From: Candidatus Firestoneibacteriota bacterium
Lineage (GTDB): Bacteria > Oederibacteriota > JAAXVQ01
Reading direction: 5' to 3'
Length of the DNA stretch: 6,103 bases
Assembly: GCA_013335425.1 (NCBI GenBank)
Contig: JAAXVQ010000134.1
Location: 1-6,103, forward strand
Below are positions 1 to 6,094 of the stretch, piece after piece. A model generated the notes under the pieces. It was given only the letters and a program-made list of their open reading frames with translations, did not search any database and was not told where the DNA came from. The position numbers and the translations under genes were made by a program. Positions within the stretch are counted from its first letter, which is position 1; the number at the start of each line of letters is the position of its first letter.

Positions 1-1
1 T

Positions 2-541
2 GCCAACAGCGGCATCTATGACGCGGTTAAAAAAGCCGGGGGGTTGGTTTTTTACGTCAGCGACTGGAAGTTTTACCCCGGACAATTTCCACCCAACAGC
101 GCCATGGCCGATTGGCCGATTTTCCGCGACGCGGTGGAGTGCGATTGCTTCATCAACGTGCCTGTGGCCAAGCATCACGCCCTGACCGGCCTGACCCTTT
201 CCATGAAAAACCTGATGGGCGTTTGCGGCGGCTCGCGGGGGCAGATGCACTGGAACATTGACCAAAAACTCGCGGAATTGACCGCCTACATCAAACCCAA
301 CCTTACGGTCATCGACGCAACGCGCGTGCTTTTGCGCCATGGTCCCACGGGGGGCGATATGGCGGACGTACGCCGTCTCAACACCGTCGTAGCCGGGACC
401 GACCCGGTGCTTACCGACGCCTATGCGGCTACGCTCATGGAACGCAAGCCCGAGGACATCGGCCATATTCGCGCCGCGGCCGAGATGAAGCTGGGGAGTT
501 TGGATCTCAAACACGCCCATATCCGGAAACTTGCAGTTTGA
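2..541 (+). CDS. DUF362 domain-containing protein, C-terminal part (5' end outside window)
   Basis: The frame is open from the left edge of the window to a TGA at 539-541, giving 179 visible residues. The true start lies upstream, and the in-frame TTG at 44 is not a credible start. The sequence matches my knowledge of the DUF362/COG2006 family: an INVPVAKHH segment at visible residues 51-59, then SMKNLMGVCGG around 68-77, then the KPNLTVIDATRVLLRHGPTGG region. Full-length members are usually about 300-400 residues, so roughly half is missing. Cysteines are visible at residues 47, 49 and 75. The family's biochemical role is not established; members often carry or neighbour 4Fe-4S ferredoxin domains. 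Here a polyferredoxin starts 13 bases downstream on the same strand, so the two are probably co-transcribed and act together in electron transfer; that role is inference. The family call is firm, the function unknown. Confidence 0.85.
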   Translation, partial: ANSGIYDAVKKAGGLVFYVSDWKFYPGQFPPNSAMADWPIFRDAVECDCFINVPVAKHHALTGLTLSMKNLMGVCGGSRGQMHWNIDQKLAELTAYIKPNLTVIDATRVLLRHGPTGGDMADVRRLNTVVAGTDPVLTDAYAATLMERKPEDIGHIRAAAEMKLGSLDLKHAHIRKLAV

Positions 542-544
542 TCC

Positions 545-552
545 GGGGAAGG
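545..552 (+). promoter_or_regulatory. Ribosome binding site supporting ATG 555
   Basis: GGGGAAGG lies directly before the ATG at 555, with TT between; its GGGGAA part sits 4 bases from the ATG. It favours ATG 555 over the in-frame TTG at 531, which lies inside the end of the DUF362 gene and has only a weak GGA upstream. The spacing is short, so the support is moderate. Confidence 0.45.
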
Positions 553-554
553 TT

Positions 555-2117
555 ATGACGCCACGACCCGATCAGCGCCCGAAAAAATACGGCACGCACC
601 TGATCCGCTGGCGGCAGGCTGCGCAAACCGTATTCTTTCTAATTTGGGTTTATATTATCTGGACCACCAAATATCCGCTTAAGGGTTTTGTCCACCCGGC
701 GGTCTTGTTCCAGTTGGATCCCTTGCTGATGAGTTTAACGGCCATCGCCGAACGGGTGTGGTTGTCGGGCTGGTTTTGGGCCCTGTTGACGTTGGTGGTG
801 ACTTTGGTTTGGGGCCGGGTTTTTTGCGGCTGGTTTTGCCCCTTGGGCACGGTCATGGACGGGGTCGCCGCCCTAGTTTACCGTTTCCGACGCAAGCAGG
901 AAAAAGCACCGGGTTGGGCGCAGCGTATTAAATACATGTTGCTGGGCCTGCTGGCTGCCCTGGGTTTGGCCGGGTGGCAATGGGCCTGGATGTTCGATCC
1001 GCTGACGATTTTTGTCCGCGCGTTTTCCTTCAACCTGCATCCGGCGGTGAATCAAACCGTGGACCGGGTTTTTGCCTGGGCCTTAACCGTCACGCAGGAT
1101 TACCCTCCGCTCGAAATGTTTTACTATCAGCTCAAAGACAATGTGCTCGACATCAGCCACCCGGCGTTTCCGCACGCCGGCGTGATCGGTTGGATCTTTT
1201 TGCTGATTTTGGCGGCGGTTCTTTTACAGCGGCGTTTTTGGTGCCGCTATGTTTGCCCGCTCGGCGCTCTGCTGGGAGCCGTGGCGCGTTTCTCCTGGTA
1301 TCGGCGCACTCCGGGGGAGTGCCGGGGCGGATGCGCGGCCTGCCGGAATACTTGCCGGACCAATGCCATTGAAAACGACGGCACCTATCGCCCGGGCGAA
1401 TGCGTCGTGTGTTTTGACTGTCTCAAGGTTTGTCCCACCCAAACCACCCGTTTTTCTTTCCGCCGGCTTCCGGTTTCCACTCCATCGGCGGGCGCACCGG
1501 TCTCTCCCGGAGATCGTGGCATCTCCCGCGCGCAATTTCTGCTGCTGGTGGGCGGTGCCATGGCCTTGACCGCCCGTCAGAGCGCCGCCCTGGTTTTGCC
1601 CGCCTCCATGCGCCGCATGCAGTTGTTGCGTCCTCCGGGCGCGCTACCCGAGGCGGAGTTCGTGCAACGCTGCGTGCGCTGCGGCAATTGCATGAAAGTC
1701 TGTTTGACCAACGTGCTGCAACCGGCGGTGATGGAAAGCGGGCCCGAGGGCATTTGGACGCCCTATGTGGCGCCTGCCGTGGCGTATTGCGAATATCAAT
1801 GCAACCTCTGCGGGCAGGTTTGTCCCACCGGGGCCATCCGTCCCTTGACCCTGGAACAAAAAAAACAAACCAAGCTCGGCCTGGCGGCGGTTCACCGCGA
1901 TCTTTGCAAACCCTGGATCAGCGACAGCCAATGCCTGGTGTGCGAAGAACATTGTCCCGTGGCCAGCAAAGCCATCAAAGTTATCGAACAAAGAAATGAG
2001 CGCGGCAAGCTGATGCGCCGACCGGTGGTGGACGCGTCCCTGTGCGTGGGCTGTGCCATCTGCGAAAACAAGTGCCCGGCCCGCCCGCAGCGGGCCATCA
2101 CGGTTTTGTCTTTGTAA
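555..2117 (+). CDS. Membrane polyferredoxin, NapH-like domain fused to NapG/MauM-like 4Fe-4S domain
   Basis: The 520-residue product, counted from ATG 555, looks like a membrane-bound electron-transfer protein. Residues 1-230 form a NapH-like part with hydrophobic segments near 22-38, 72-90, 128-147 and 210-225. Two CX3CP motifs sit at the membrane edge (C91/C95 and C230/C234), as in NapH and related quinol-linked proteins. Two 4Fe-4S sets follow: C256/260/263/267 and C283/286/289/293. A linker then leads to a hydrophobic stretch at 324-345 with a degenerate Tat-like motif (SRAQFLL). A NapG/MauM-like part with four further sets comes last: C373/376/379/383, C412/416/419/423, C451/460/463/467 and C497/500/503/507. 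By analogy it would pass electrons from the quinone pool to an extracytoplasmic or membrane partner. The genuine donor and acceptor are unknown, and no nitrate reductase gene is nearby, so nap gene names are not justified. An alternative start is TTG 531, adding 8 residues and overlapping the DUF362 stop. Confidence 0.88.
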   Translation: MTPRPDQRPKKYGTHLIRWRQAAQTVFFLIWVYIIWTTKYPLKGFVHPAVLFQLDPLLMSLTAIAERVWLSGWFWALLTLVVTLVWGRVFCGWFCPLGTVMDGVAALVYRFRRKQEKAPGWAQRIKYMLLGLLAALGLAGWQWAWMFDPLTIFVRAFSFNLHPAVNQTVDRVFAWALTVTQDYPPLEMFYYQLKDNVLDISHPAFPHAGVIGWIFLLILAAVLLQRRFWCRYVCPLGALLGAVARFSWYRRTPGECRGGCAACRNTCRTNAIENDGTYRPGECVVCFDCLKVCPTQTTRFSFRRLPVSTPSAGAPVSPGDRGISRAQFLLLVGGAMALTARQSAALVLPASMRRMQLLRPPGALPEAEFVQRCVRCGNCMKVCLTNVLQPAVMESGPEGIWTPYVAPAVAYCEYQCNLCGQVCPTGAIRPLTLEQKKQTKLGLAAVHRDLCKPWISDSQCLVCEEHCPVASKAIKVIEQRNERGKLMRRPVVDASLCVGCAICENKCPARPQRAITVLSL

Positions 2118-2173
2118 AGCTGAGTTTTTTAATTGAGAGGAAAATTGGAAAGCGCACGTGATTAGTCAGTTCG

Positions 2174-2336
2174 TGTTGCGGAAAAGTTTTTTTATAACTC
2201 CCCTCCCCAGGATTTGGTGGGAGGGGACGAAGGGGAGGGGGCAAAAGCCGTAAATTGAAAGCTTTGTCCCCTTACCTTTAGTCTCTCTCACAAAGGGAGC
2301 GGCATTTCAATAAATAGAAGCGTCCTTTCCGCAACA
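2174..2336. repeat. Inverted-repeat-bounded segment, possible small non-autonomous element
   Basis: TGTTGCGGAAA at 2174-2184 is the exact reverse complement of TTTCCGCAACA at 2326-2336, an 11-bp perfect inverted repeat bounding 163 bases. The similarity continues imperfectly outward (AGTTCG on the left against AGTTTC on the complement of the right). Inside are further inverted repeats: CCCCTCCCC/GGGGAGGGG, CTTTGT 2262-2267 / ACAAAG 2290-2295, and a tiny GGC-AAAA-GCC hairpin at 2240-2249. This nested layout with no open frame would suit a MITE-like or other dispersed intergenic repeat. No clear target-site duplication is visible, so the element call is tentative. Confidence 0.4.
2200..2240. 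repeat. G/C-rich inverted repeat with two alternative pairings
   Basis: CCCCTCCCC (2200-2208) can pair with GGGGAGGGG (2232-2240), giving a 9-bp stem with a 23-base loop. Its first eight bases can instead pair with GGGAGGGG at 2219-2226, with an 11-base loop. No T-run follows on the + strand, so it is not a classical intrinsic terminator. It could still act as a 3'-end stabiliser or pause for the polyferredoxin transcript. Confidence 0.5.
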
Positions 2337-2386
2337 GAAACTAGTTGGGGTTTTATCAAAATTAAAGTGTCATAACCTATTTACCT

Positions 2387-2400
2387 GGAGATTGGGGGGG
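2387..2400 (+). promoter_or_regulatory. Unusual ribosome binding region of spmA with a G7 tract
   Basis: GGAG at 2387-2390 is followed by ATT and then seven consecutive Gs (2394-2400), three bases before ATG 2404. Either the GGAG (long spacing) or the G-run itself (short spacing) may contact the anti-Shine-Dalgarno sequence. Length changes in the G-run would alter the spacing without touching the coding frame. Confidence 0.35.
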
Positions 2401-2403
2401 AAC

Positions 2404-3018
2404 ATGAATTTTGTTTGGCTGTTGTTGCTTGCCCTGGCCGTGGTGGCGGCGATTTTCAAGGGGACCATGGGCGCGGTTTCGGATGCGGCTTTTTCCTCGG
2501 CCAACACGGCCGTGCAATTGGCCCTGGGGTTGGTCGGCGGCATGACGCTTTTCTTGGGGCTCATGCGCGTGGCTCAGGACGCTGGGTTGGTGCAGGTCCT
2601 GGCGCGGGCCTTGCGCCCGGTCTTAAAATGGCTCTTTCCCGGCGTACCCAAGGAACATCCGGCCTTGGGGTCCATTGCGCTCAACATGGGGGCCAACATG
2701 CTGGGGCTGGGGGACGCGGCCACGCCCATGGGGCTGAAGGCCATGCAGGATCTCCAGGAACTCAACCCGGACAAGGACACGGCCACGGACGCCATGTGCA
2801 TGTTCATGGCTCTGCATTCGAGTTCCATTCAACTCATCCCGGTGATCGTCATCAGCCTGCGCGCCGCGGCCGGTTCGAAAAACCCGGCGGAAATCATCAT
2901 CCCCACGCTCTTGGGCACGCTTTGCGCCGCCGTGGTGGCGGTCTTGGCCTCGAAGCTTTTTTCCCGTCTGCCGCAGTACCGGCGCAACGCGGCCGCGGCG
3001 GTGAAGAAAAATGTTTAA
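2404..3018 (+). CDS. spmA: Spore maturation protein A homologue (nucleoside-recognition/Gate domain membrane protein)
   Basis: The 204-residue product is strongly hydrophobic, with an N-terminal membrane segment from residue 2. It carries the SpmA signature NMGANMLGLGDAATPMGLKAM at residues 94-114 and a second conserved stretch, LHSSSIQLIP, at 137-146. Its length is close to Bacillus SpmA (about 196 residues). In Bacillus, SpmA and SpmB are needed for spore-core dehydration. Homologues are widespread in bacteria that do not sporulate, where their role is unclear. The Gate domain is shared with nucleoside transporters and FeoB, so transport is a reasonable but untested inference. ATG 2404 was chosen over an upstream TTG at 2392, which would translate the G-run. 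A GGAG at 2387-2390 lies 13 bases upstream of the ATG, with a seven-G tract in between. The gene ends overlapping spmB by 8 bases. Confidence 0.9.
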   Translation: MNFVWLLLLALAVVAAIFKGTMGAVSDAAFSSANTAVQLALGLVGGMTLFLGLMRVAQDAGLVQVLARALRPVLKWLFPGVPKEHPALGSIALNMGANMLGLGDAATPMGLKAMQDLQELNPDKDTATDAMCMFMALHSSSIQLIPVIVISLRAAAGSKNPAEIIIPTLLGTLCAAVVAVLASKLFSRLPQYRRNAAAAVKKNV

Positions 3019-3546
3019 AGACCTGATCAATTCACTCTCGAGCTGGATCGTGCCGTTCATCATCCTGGCCATTCCGCTCTACGCTTATGCGGCCAAACGC
3101 ATTAAGGTTTATGAAAGTTTCATCGAAGGCGCCAAGGAAGGCTTTGCCATGGGCGTGCGCATTGTCCCGTATCTGGTAGGCATTTTGGTAGCCATCGGCA
3201 TGTTCCGCGCCAGCGGTGCCCTGGATTGGTTGGTGGCGCTGCTGAACCCGCTCACCAACCCCACGGGATTTCCGCCCGAAGTACTGCCCACGGCACTGAT
3301 GAAACCTTTTCCGGGTCCGGGGCGCTGGGGCTTATGTCCGATCTGTTCAAAGCGCATGGCCCCGATTCGTTTATCGGCAGGCTCGCCAGCGTGATCCAGG
3401 GCAGCACGGAAACCACTTTTTATATTCTGGCGGTCTATTCCGGGGCTGTGGCTATCCGCAACACGCGCTACACCTTGGCAGCCAGCCTCCTGGGCGATCT
3501 CGCAGGCATTATCGCCGCGTTTGTCGCCTGCCGGTTGCTGTTCTAG
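3011..3546 (+). pseudogene. spmB: Spore maturation protein B homologue, interrupted by a -1 frameshift
   Basis: The first frame (ATG 3011, stop at 3392-3394) encodes SpmB-like sequence up to ALMKPF at about residue 100 and then loses similarity. The frame shifted by -1 continues it exactly, as SGSGALGLM, then a HGPDSFIGRLASVIQGSTET block, to TAG 3544-3546. Joining 3011-3310 with 3310-3546, so that T3310 is read twice, gives 178 residues, which is the usual SpmB length. Conserved blocks are YESFIEGAKEGF (34-45), GMFRASGALD (63-72) and QGSTETTFY (130-138). The family is an integral-membrane Gate-domain protein acting with SpmA. ATG 3011 lies inside the end of spmA, so translation is probably coupled, and ldcA starts 2 bases after the stop. 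Both halves look intact with no other damage. A recent mutation, a one-base assembly or sequencing error in TTTT, or recoding are all possible. Without recoding the product would be a 127-residue truncated protein. Confidence 0.85.
3305..3312 (+). other. Frameshift site in spmB
   Basis: In the upstream frame the codons are CCT-TTT-CCG. Reading TTT and then restarting at T3310 (TCC-GGG-TCC-GGG) restores the conserved SGSG motif. One extra T in the tract 3307-3310 would also repair the gene. A phenylalanine tRNA on TTT 3308-3310 could re-pair with TTT 3307-3309 after slipping back one base. The site lacks the classical X-XXY-YYZ heptamer, so programmed frameshifting is not strongly indicated. 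Confidence 0.8.
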
Positions 3547-3548
3547 CC

Positions 3549-4487
3549 ATGGCCAAACTCCTGCGTCCGCCGCGTTTGCAACCCGGAGACATAGTCGCTT
3601 TGCTTTCACCGGCCTCTGCGCCGAAAACCCGGGCTCATGTCGCCAATGCCCGGGCTGTTTTGGAAGGCATGGGGTTTGTTGTACGGTTGGGGAAACATGT
3701 TCTCGACCAACAAGGGTATTTGGCCGGGACCGATGCAGCCAGGGCTGAGGATTTACGGGCGGCTTTTTTAGACCCGCAGGTCAAAGCGATTTTTTGCACG
3801 CGCGGCGGTTATGGGACAGCGCGCCTGCTGGAAGTTTTTAATATTTCGATTGCTCTCCAACACCCGAAAATTTTAGTGGGGTATTCGGATTTGACCTCGC
3901 TGCACCTGGCCTTGCAGCGCGCCGGGTTGGTTTCGTTTTGGGGACCTATGCCGGGCGTCTATCCGGGATGCAATGCCTTTTCAGCCCGGTGGTTGAAAAA
4001 GGCGCTGATGTCCGACAACCCCGTGGGGACGCTGCCCGTGGTGCGCAGCGAGTTGGCCACGCTGCGCCTGGGGAAAGCCGAAGGAGAGTTAACCGGCGGC
4101 ACGCTGACACTGCTCGCGTCCAGTCTGGGGACACCTTATGCCCTCAACACCCGAAACCGGATTGTCTTCATGGAAGACGAAGGGGAAGAACCCTACAAAG
4201 TGGACCGTCTGCTTACGCAACTTTTGACAGCCGGAAAACTAAAAGACGCAGCCGGCATCGTGCTGGGTGTTTTCAAAGGAACCCGGCTGAAAGTTTATCC
4301 GGCCCGACAAAGTTGGTCCCTACGGGAAGTTCTGTACGACCGTTTGCGCCCCTTGAAGCTGCCGGTGTTTTATGGACTGTCTTTGGGGCATATCCCCAAC
4401 CAAAGCACCCTGCCTTATGGCGTAAAAGCCCGCCTGGATGCCGGCCGAGGCCTCTTGGAAATATTGGAGCCGGGTGTGCGGGCGTAG
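3549..4487 (+). CDS. ldcA: LD-carboxypeptidase, peptidase family S66
   Basis: The 312-residue product matches the LdcA/MccF family in length and layout. The N-terminal domain opens with RLQPGDIVALLSPAS. It contains a TRGGYGTARLL strand-loop and the nucleophile motif GYSD with Ser113. The C-terminal domain has the acidic segment MEDEGEEPYKVDRLLTQL, where E209 is the likely catalytic Glu, and GLSLGHIPNQ with His281. Pseudomonas LdcA uses a Ser115-Glu217-His285 triad, so the spacing fits with small gaps. Known members are cytoplasmic serine peptidases that remove the terminal D-Ala from L,D-linked murein tetrapeptides during cell-wall recycling. I see no signal peptide, as expected. The MccF subgroup, which cleaves microcin C-like compounds, is an alternative, but no microcin genes are present. 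ATG 3549 follows the spmB stop by 2 bases and has no clear ribosome binding site, which suggests re-initiation from spmB translation. A frameshift in spmB could therefore also affect LdcA output. Confidence 0.92.
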   Translation: MAKLLRPPRLQPGDIVALLSPASAPKTRAHVANARAVLEGMGFVVRLGKHVLDQQGYLAGTDAARAEDLRAAFLDPQVKAIFCTRGGYGTARLLEVFNISIALQHPKILVGYSDLTSLHLALQRAGLVSFWGPMPGVYPGCNAFSARWLKKALMSDNPVGTLPVVRSELATLRLGKAEGELTGGTLTLLASSLGTPYALNTRNRIVFMEDEGEEPYKVDRLLTQLLTAGKLKDAAGIVLGVFKGTRLKVYPARQSWSLREVLYDRLRPLKLPVFYGLSLGHIPNQSTLPYGVKARLDAGRGLLEILEPGVRA

Positions 4488-4557
4488 AAGGTAAGTGCTT
4501 GTAATACCTCCCGGAATATGGAAAAATAGCGCCGCGTTTAAATCATCCATGTTATCC

Positions 4558-4562
4558 AGGAG
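4558..4562 (+). promoter_or_regulatory. Ribosome binding site deciding the MFS start
   Basis: AGGAG lies 10 bases before ATG 4573. The in-frame alternatives are weaker: GTG 4495 has AGAAGG only 3 bases away, and ATG 4549 has no purine-rich site. ATG 4573 also gives a short polar N-terminus before the first membrane helix, as usual in this family. Confidence 0.6.
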
Positions 4563-4572
4563 TGTTCTTTAC

Positions 4573-5985
4573 ATGCCTTCGCATCCAGCCAACCCCTCCG
4601 CGACACCAGTAATACCTCATCCGGCCAGCAAACAGGTCGTTCTGTGGATGGCGATTTTAGGCGGGTTTTTAACACCTTTTATGGGTTCAGCCATCAACAT
4701 TGCTCTGCCTGCCATCGGTCGTGAGTTTTCCCTGGATGCCTTGGGGTTGAACTGGGTGGCCACCGCATATTTGCTGTCTGCAGCTATGTTTTTACTGCCG
4801 TTTGGAAAACTCGCGGACATTTTCGGACGTAAAAAAGTTTACATGTGGGGCATGGCTATTTATGCGGTGACTTCGTTTTTGTGCGGTACGGCGTCTTCGG
4901 GATTGATGCTCGTGGTTTTTCGCGTGTTTCAGGGGCTGGGTGGGGCCATGATTTTTGGTACGGGTATGGCGATTCTTACGTCCGTGTTTCCGCCCCACGA
5001 GCGCGGCCAAGCCATCGGTATCAGTGTGTCCTCGGTTTATCTGGGGCTCTCCCTGGGACCGGTGGCCGGCGGATTTTTGACCCAGCATTTGGGATGGCGC
5101 TCCATTTTTTTTCTGACTGTTCCCATGTGTTTCGCGGTTTGGGTTTTGGTCTTTTGGAAACTAAAAGGGGAATGGGCGGATGCAAAGAACGAGAAATTCG
5201 ATTTGCCGGGTTCCTTGGTCTACAGCCTGGCCTTGGTCTCTTTGATCTTCGGCTTTTCCCGCCTGCCTGCCATGGAGGGGGTTTATTGCGTGGCCATGGC
5301 GTTCATCGGGTTTTTGCTTTTCGTGAAATTGGAAACGCGTGCCAAGTTTCCGGTACTGGATTTAAGATTGTTTAAAGAAAACCGCATATTCGCTTTTTCC
5401 TCCCTGGCCGCCTTGATTAATTACAGCGCCACTTTCGCCGTGGGGTTTTTGTTGAGTTTGTACCTGCAGTACGTCCAGGGCATGAGCCCGCAACAAGCCG
5501 GCTTGGTTTTGATTTCCCAGCCGATCTTCATGGCTGCGTTTTCTCCCTTGGCCGGCCGCCTCTCCGACCGTTTCGAAGCGCACCTGGTGGCTTCCCTGGG
5601 CATGGCCCTCACCGTAGTGGGCATGCTCCTGCTCCTGCTGCTGAAAACCGGCACCTCGGTGCCGTTTATCGTGGTCAGCCTGATTTTCATCGGTTTCGGC
5701 TTCGCGCTGTTTTCCTCCCCCAACACCAACGCCGTCATGGGTTCGGTGACCCGGCAGTTTTACGGTGTGGCCTCGGCCACCTTGGGCACCATGCGCTTAA
5801 CCGGACAGATGCTTTCCATGGCCATTACCATGCTGGTGATGGCCCTCTATTTCGGCAAAACCAAAATCACCCCTCTGCTGCACGCCCGTTTCCTCCTGAG
5901 CATGCACACCACGTTTTTAATTTTTTCAGTCTTGTGCACCCTGGGCGTGTTCGCGTCCCTGGCCCGCGGCCGAAACCGGAAATAA
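4573..5985 (+). CDS. MFS transporter, DHA2 family (EmrB/QacA type), 14 membrane segments
   Basis: The 470-residue product has fourteen hydrophobic stretches in the order expected for 14-helix drug:H+ antiporters of the inner membrane. The first begins near residue 23 (VVLWMAILGGFLTPF) and the last ends close to the C-terminal RGRNRK. MFS motif A is GKLADIFGRKK at residues 78-88 between helices 2 and 3. The antiporter motif C is seen as LGLSLGPVAGG at 157-167 in helix 5. A conserved GVASATLGTMRLTGQMLSM stretch lies in helix 13. Members export drugs, dyes, bile salts or metabolites using the proton gradient; the substrate here cannot be told from sequence. No membrane-fusion partner (EmrA) or regulator gene is within the window. 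The gap of 85 bases after ldcA means it could have its own promoter or be the tail of that operon. If GTG 4495 were used the protein would be 496 residues. Confidence 0.9.
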   Translation: MPSHPANPSATPVIPHPASKQVVLWMAILGGFLTPFMGSAINIALPAIGREFSLDALGLNWVATAYLLSAAMFLLPFGKLADIFGRKKVYMWGMAIYAVTSFLCGTASSGLMLVVFRVFQGLGGAMIFGTGMAILTSVFPPHERGQAIGISVSSVYLGLSLGPVAGGFLTQHLGWRSIFFLTVPMCFAVWVLVFWKLKGEWADAKNEKFDLPGSLVYSLALVSLIFGFSRLPAMEGVYCVAMAFIGFLLFVKLETRAKFPVLDLRLFKENRIFAFSSLAALINYSATFAVGFLLSLYLQYVQGMSPQQAGLVLISQPIFMAAFSPLAGRLSDRFEAHLVASLGMALTVVGMLLLLLLKTGTSVPFIVVSLIFIGFGFALFSSPNTNAVMGSVTRQFYGVASATLGTMRLTGQMLSMAITMLVMALYFGKTKITPLLHARFLLSMHTTFLIFSVLCTLGVFASLARGRNRK

Positions 5986-6009
5986 ACAAATATATTCAGA
6001 TTGAAAAAA

Positions 6010-6047
6010 GTCGTGCGGGGGCGTATGCAATACGCCCCTACGGTTTT
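6010..6047 (+). terminator. Possible transcription terminator after the MFS gene
   Basis: The 9-bp G/C-rich hairpin at 6018-6038 is followed by TACGG and a TTTT at 6043-6046. Stem strength is good, but the U-tract is short and displaced, so termination is plausible rather than clear. The A-run at 6005-6009 before the stem could supply a T-tract for transcription arriving from the other direction. Confidence 0.35.
6018..6038. repeat. Perfect palindromic hairpin, dispersed GGGGCGTAT-type repeat
   Basis: GGGGCGTAT (6018-6026), loop GCA, then ATACGCCCC (6030-6038) form a perfect 9-bp stem 33 bases after the MFS stop. It is followed by TACGGTTTT. I recognise this kind of GGGCGTATGCAATACGCCC unit from intergenic regions of many bacterial genomes, where it is repeated and yields spurious small ORFs. 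It may also end the MFS transcript, though the T-run is short and interrupted. Confidence 0.65.
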
Positions 6048-6082
6048 GATGTAAGACATTTGAATTGGTGGGCCACTTCTGG

Positions 6083-6094
6083 TACGCCCCTACG
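6083..6094. repeat. Second partial copy of the palindromic repeat
   Basis: TACGCCCCTACG at 6083-6094 repeats 6031-6042 exactly (12 of 12 bases, offset 52). Only the right arm of the hairpin is present here. A run of seven Ts (6095-6101) follows. The window ends two bases later, so the rest of this repeat cluster is out of view. Confidence 0.6.

Larger units (their letters stand above)
2118..2403. other. Intergenic spacer without a gene
   Basis: I see no credible coding frame in these 286 bases. The stretch is A/T-rich at both ends, with a G/C-rich core that holds inverted repeats (listed separately). It separates the redox pair from the spmA operon, so it must contain the promoter for spmA if that operon is transcribed on its own. 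I could not identify a convincing -35/-10 pair. Confidence 0.6.

Noticed and set aside
44..541. TTG 44 as a true start of the DUF362 gene
   Set aside because: The frame is open to the left edge with family-like sequence, and the family is about twice as long, so the start is outside the window.
1430..1999. Alternative + strand frame inside the polyferredoxin gene
   Set aside because: It has no recognisable domains and lies wholly within a frame with regularly spaced cysteine clusters.
555..2117. Naming the polyferredoxin napH or napG
   Set aside because: The domains resemble NapH and NapG, but the protein is a fusion and no periplasmic nitrate reductase genes are nearby.
2341..2380. Sigma-70-like promoter before spmA
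   Set aside because: TTGGGG at 2345 and CATAAC at 2371 are too far apart (20 bases) and poorly matched; no convincing pair was found.
2415..3026. Long + strand frame rich in Gly, His and Arg overlapping spmA
   Set aside because: It is a G/C-driven shadow frame; the spmA frame carries all family motifs over the same span.
3305..3312. Classical programmed -1 frameshift signal in spmB
   Set aside because: The site A-CCT-TTT does not fit the X-XXY-YYZ slippery heptamer, and I could not confirm a downstream pseudoknot; mutation or sequence error is simpler.
2404..3546. SpmA/SpmB as evidence of a spore-forming organism
   Set aside because: Homologues are common in non-sporulating bacteria, and no other sporulation gene or Firmicutes-like feature is present in the window.
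5847..6059. Minus-strand open frame containing a VGAYCIRP-like peptide
   Set aside because: It overlaps the end of the MFS gene, and its N-terminal part is the palindromic repeat translated in reverse; such peptides are a known artefact of this repeat.
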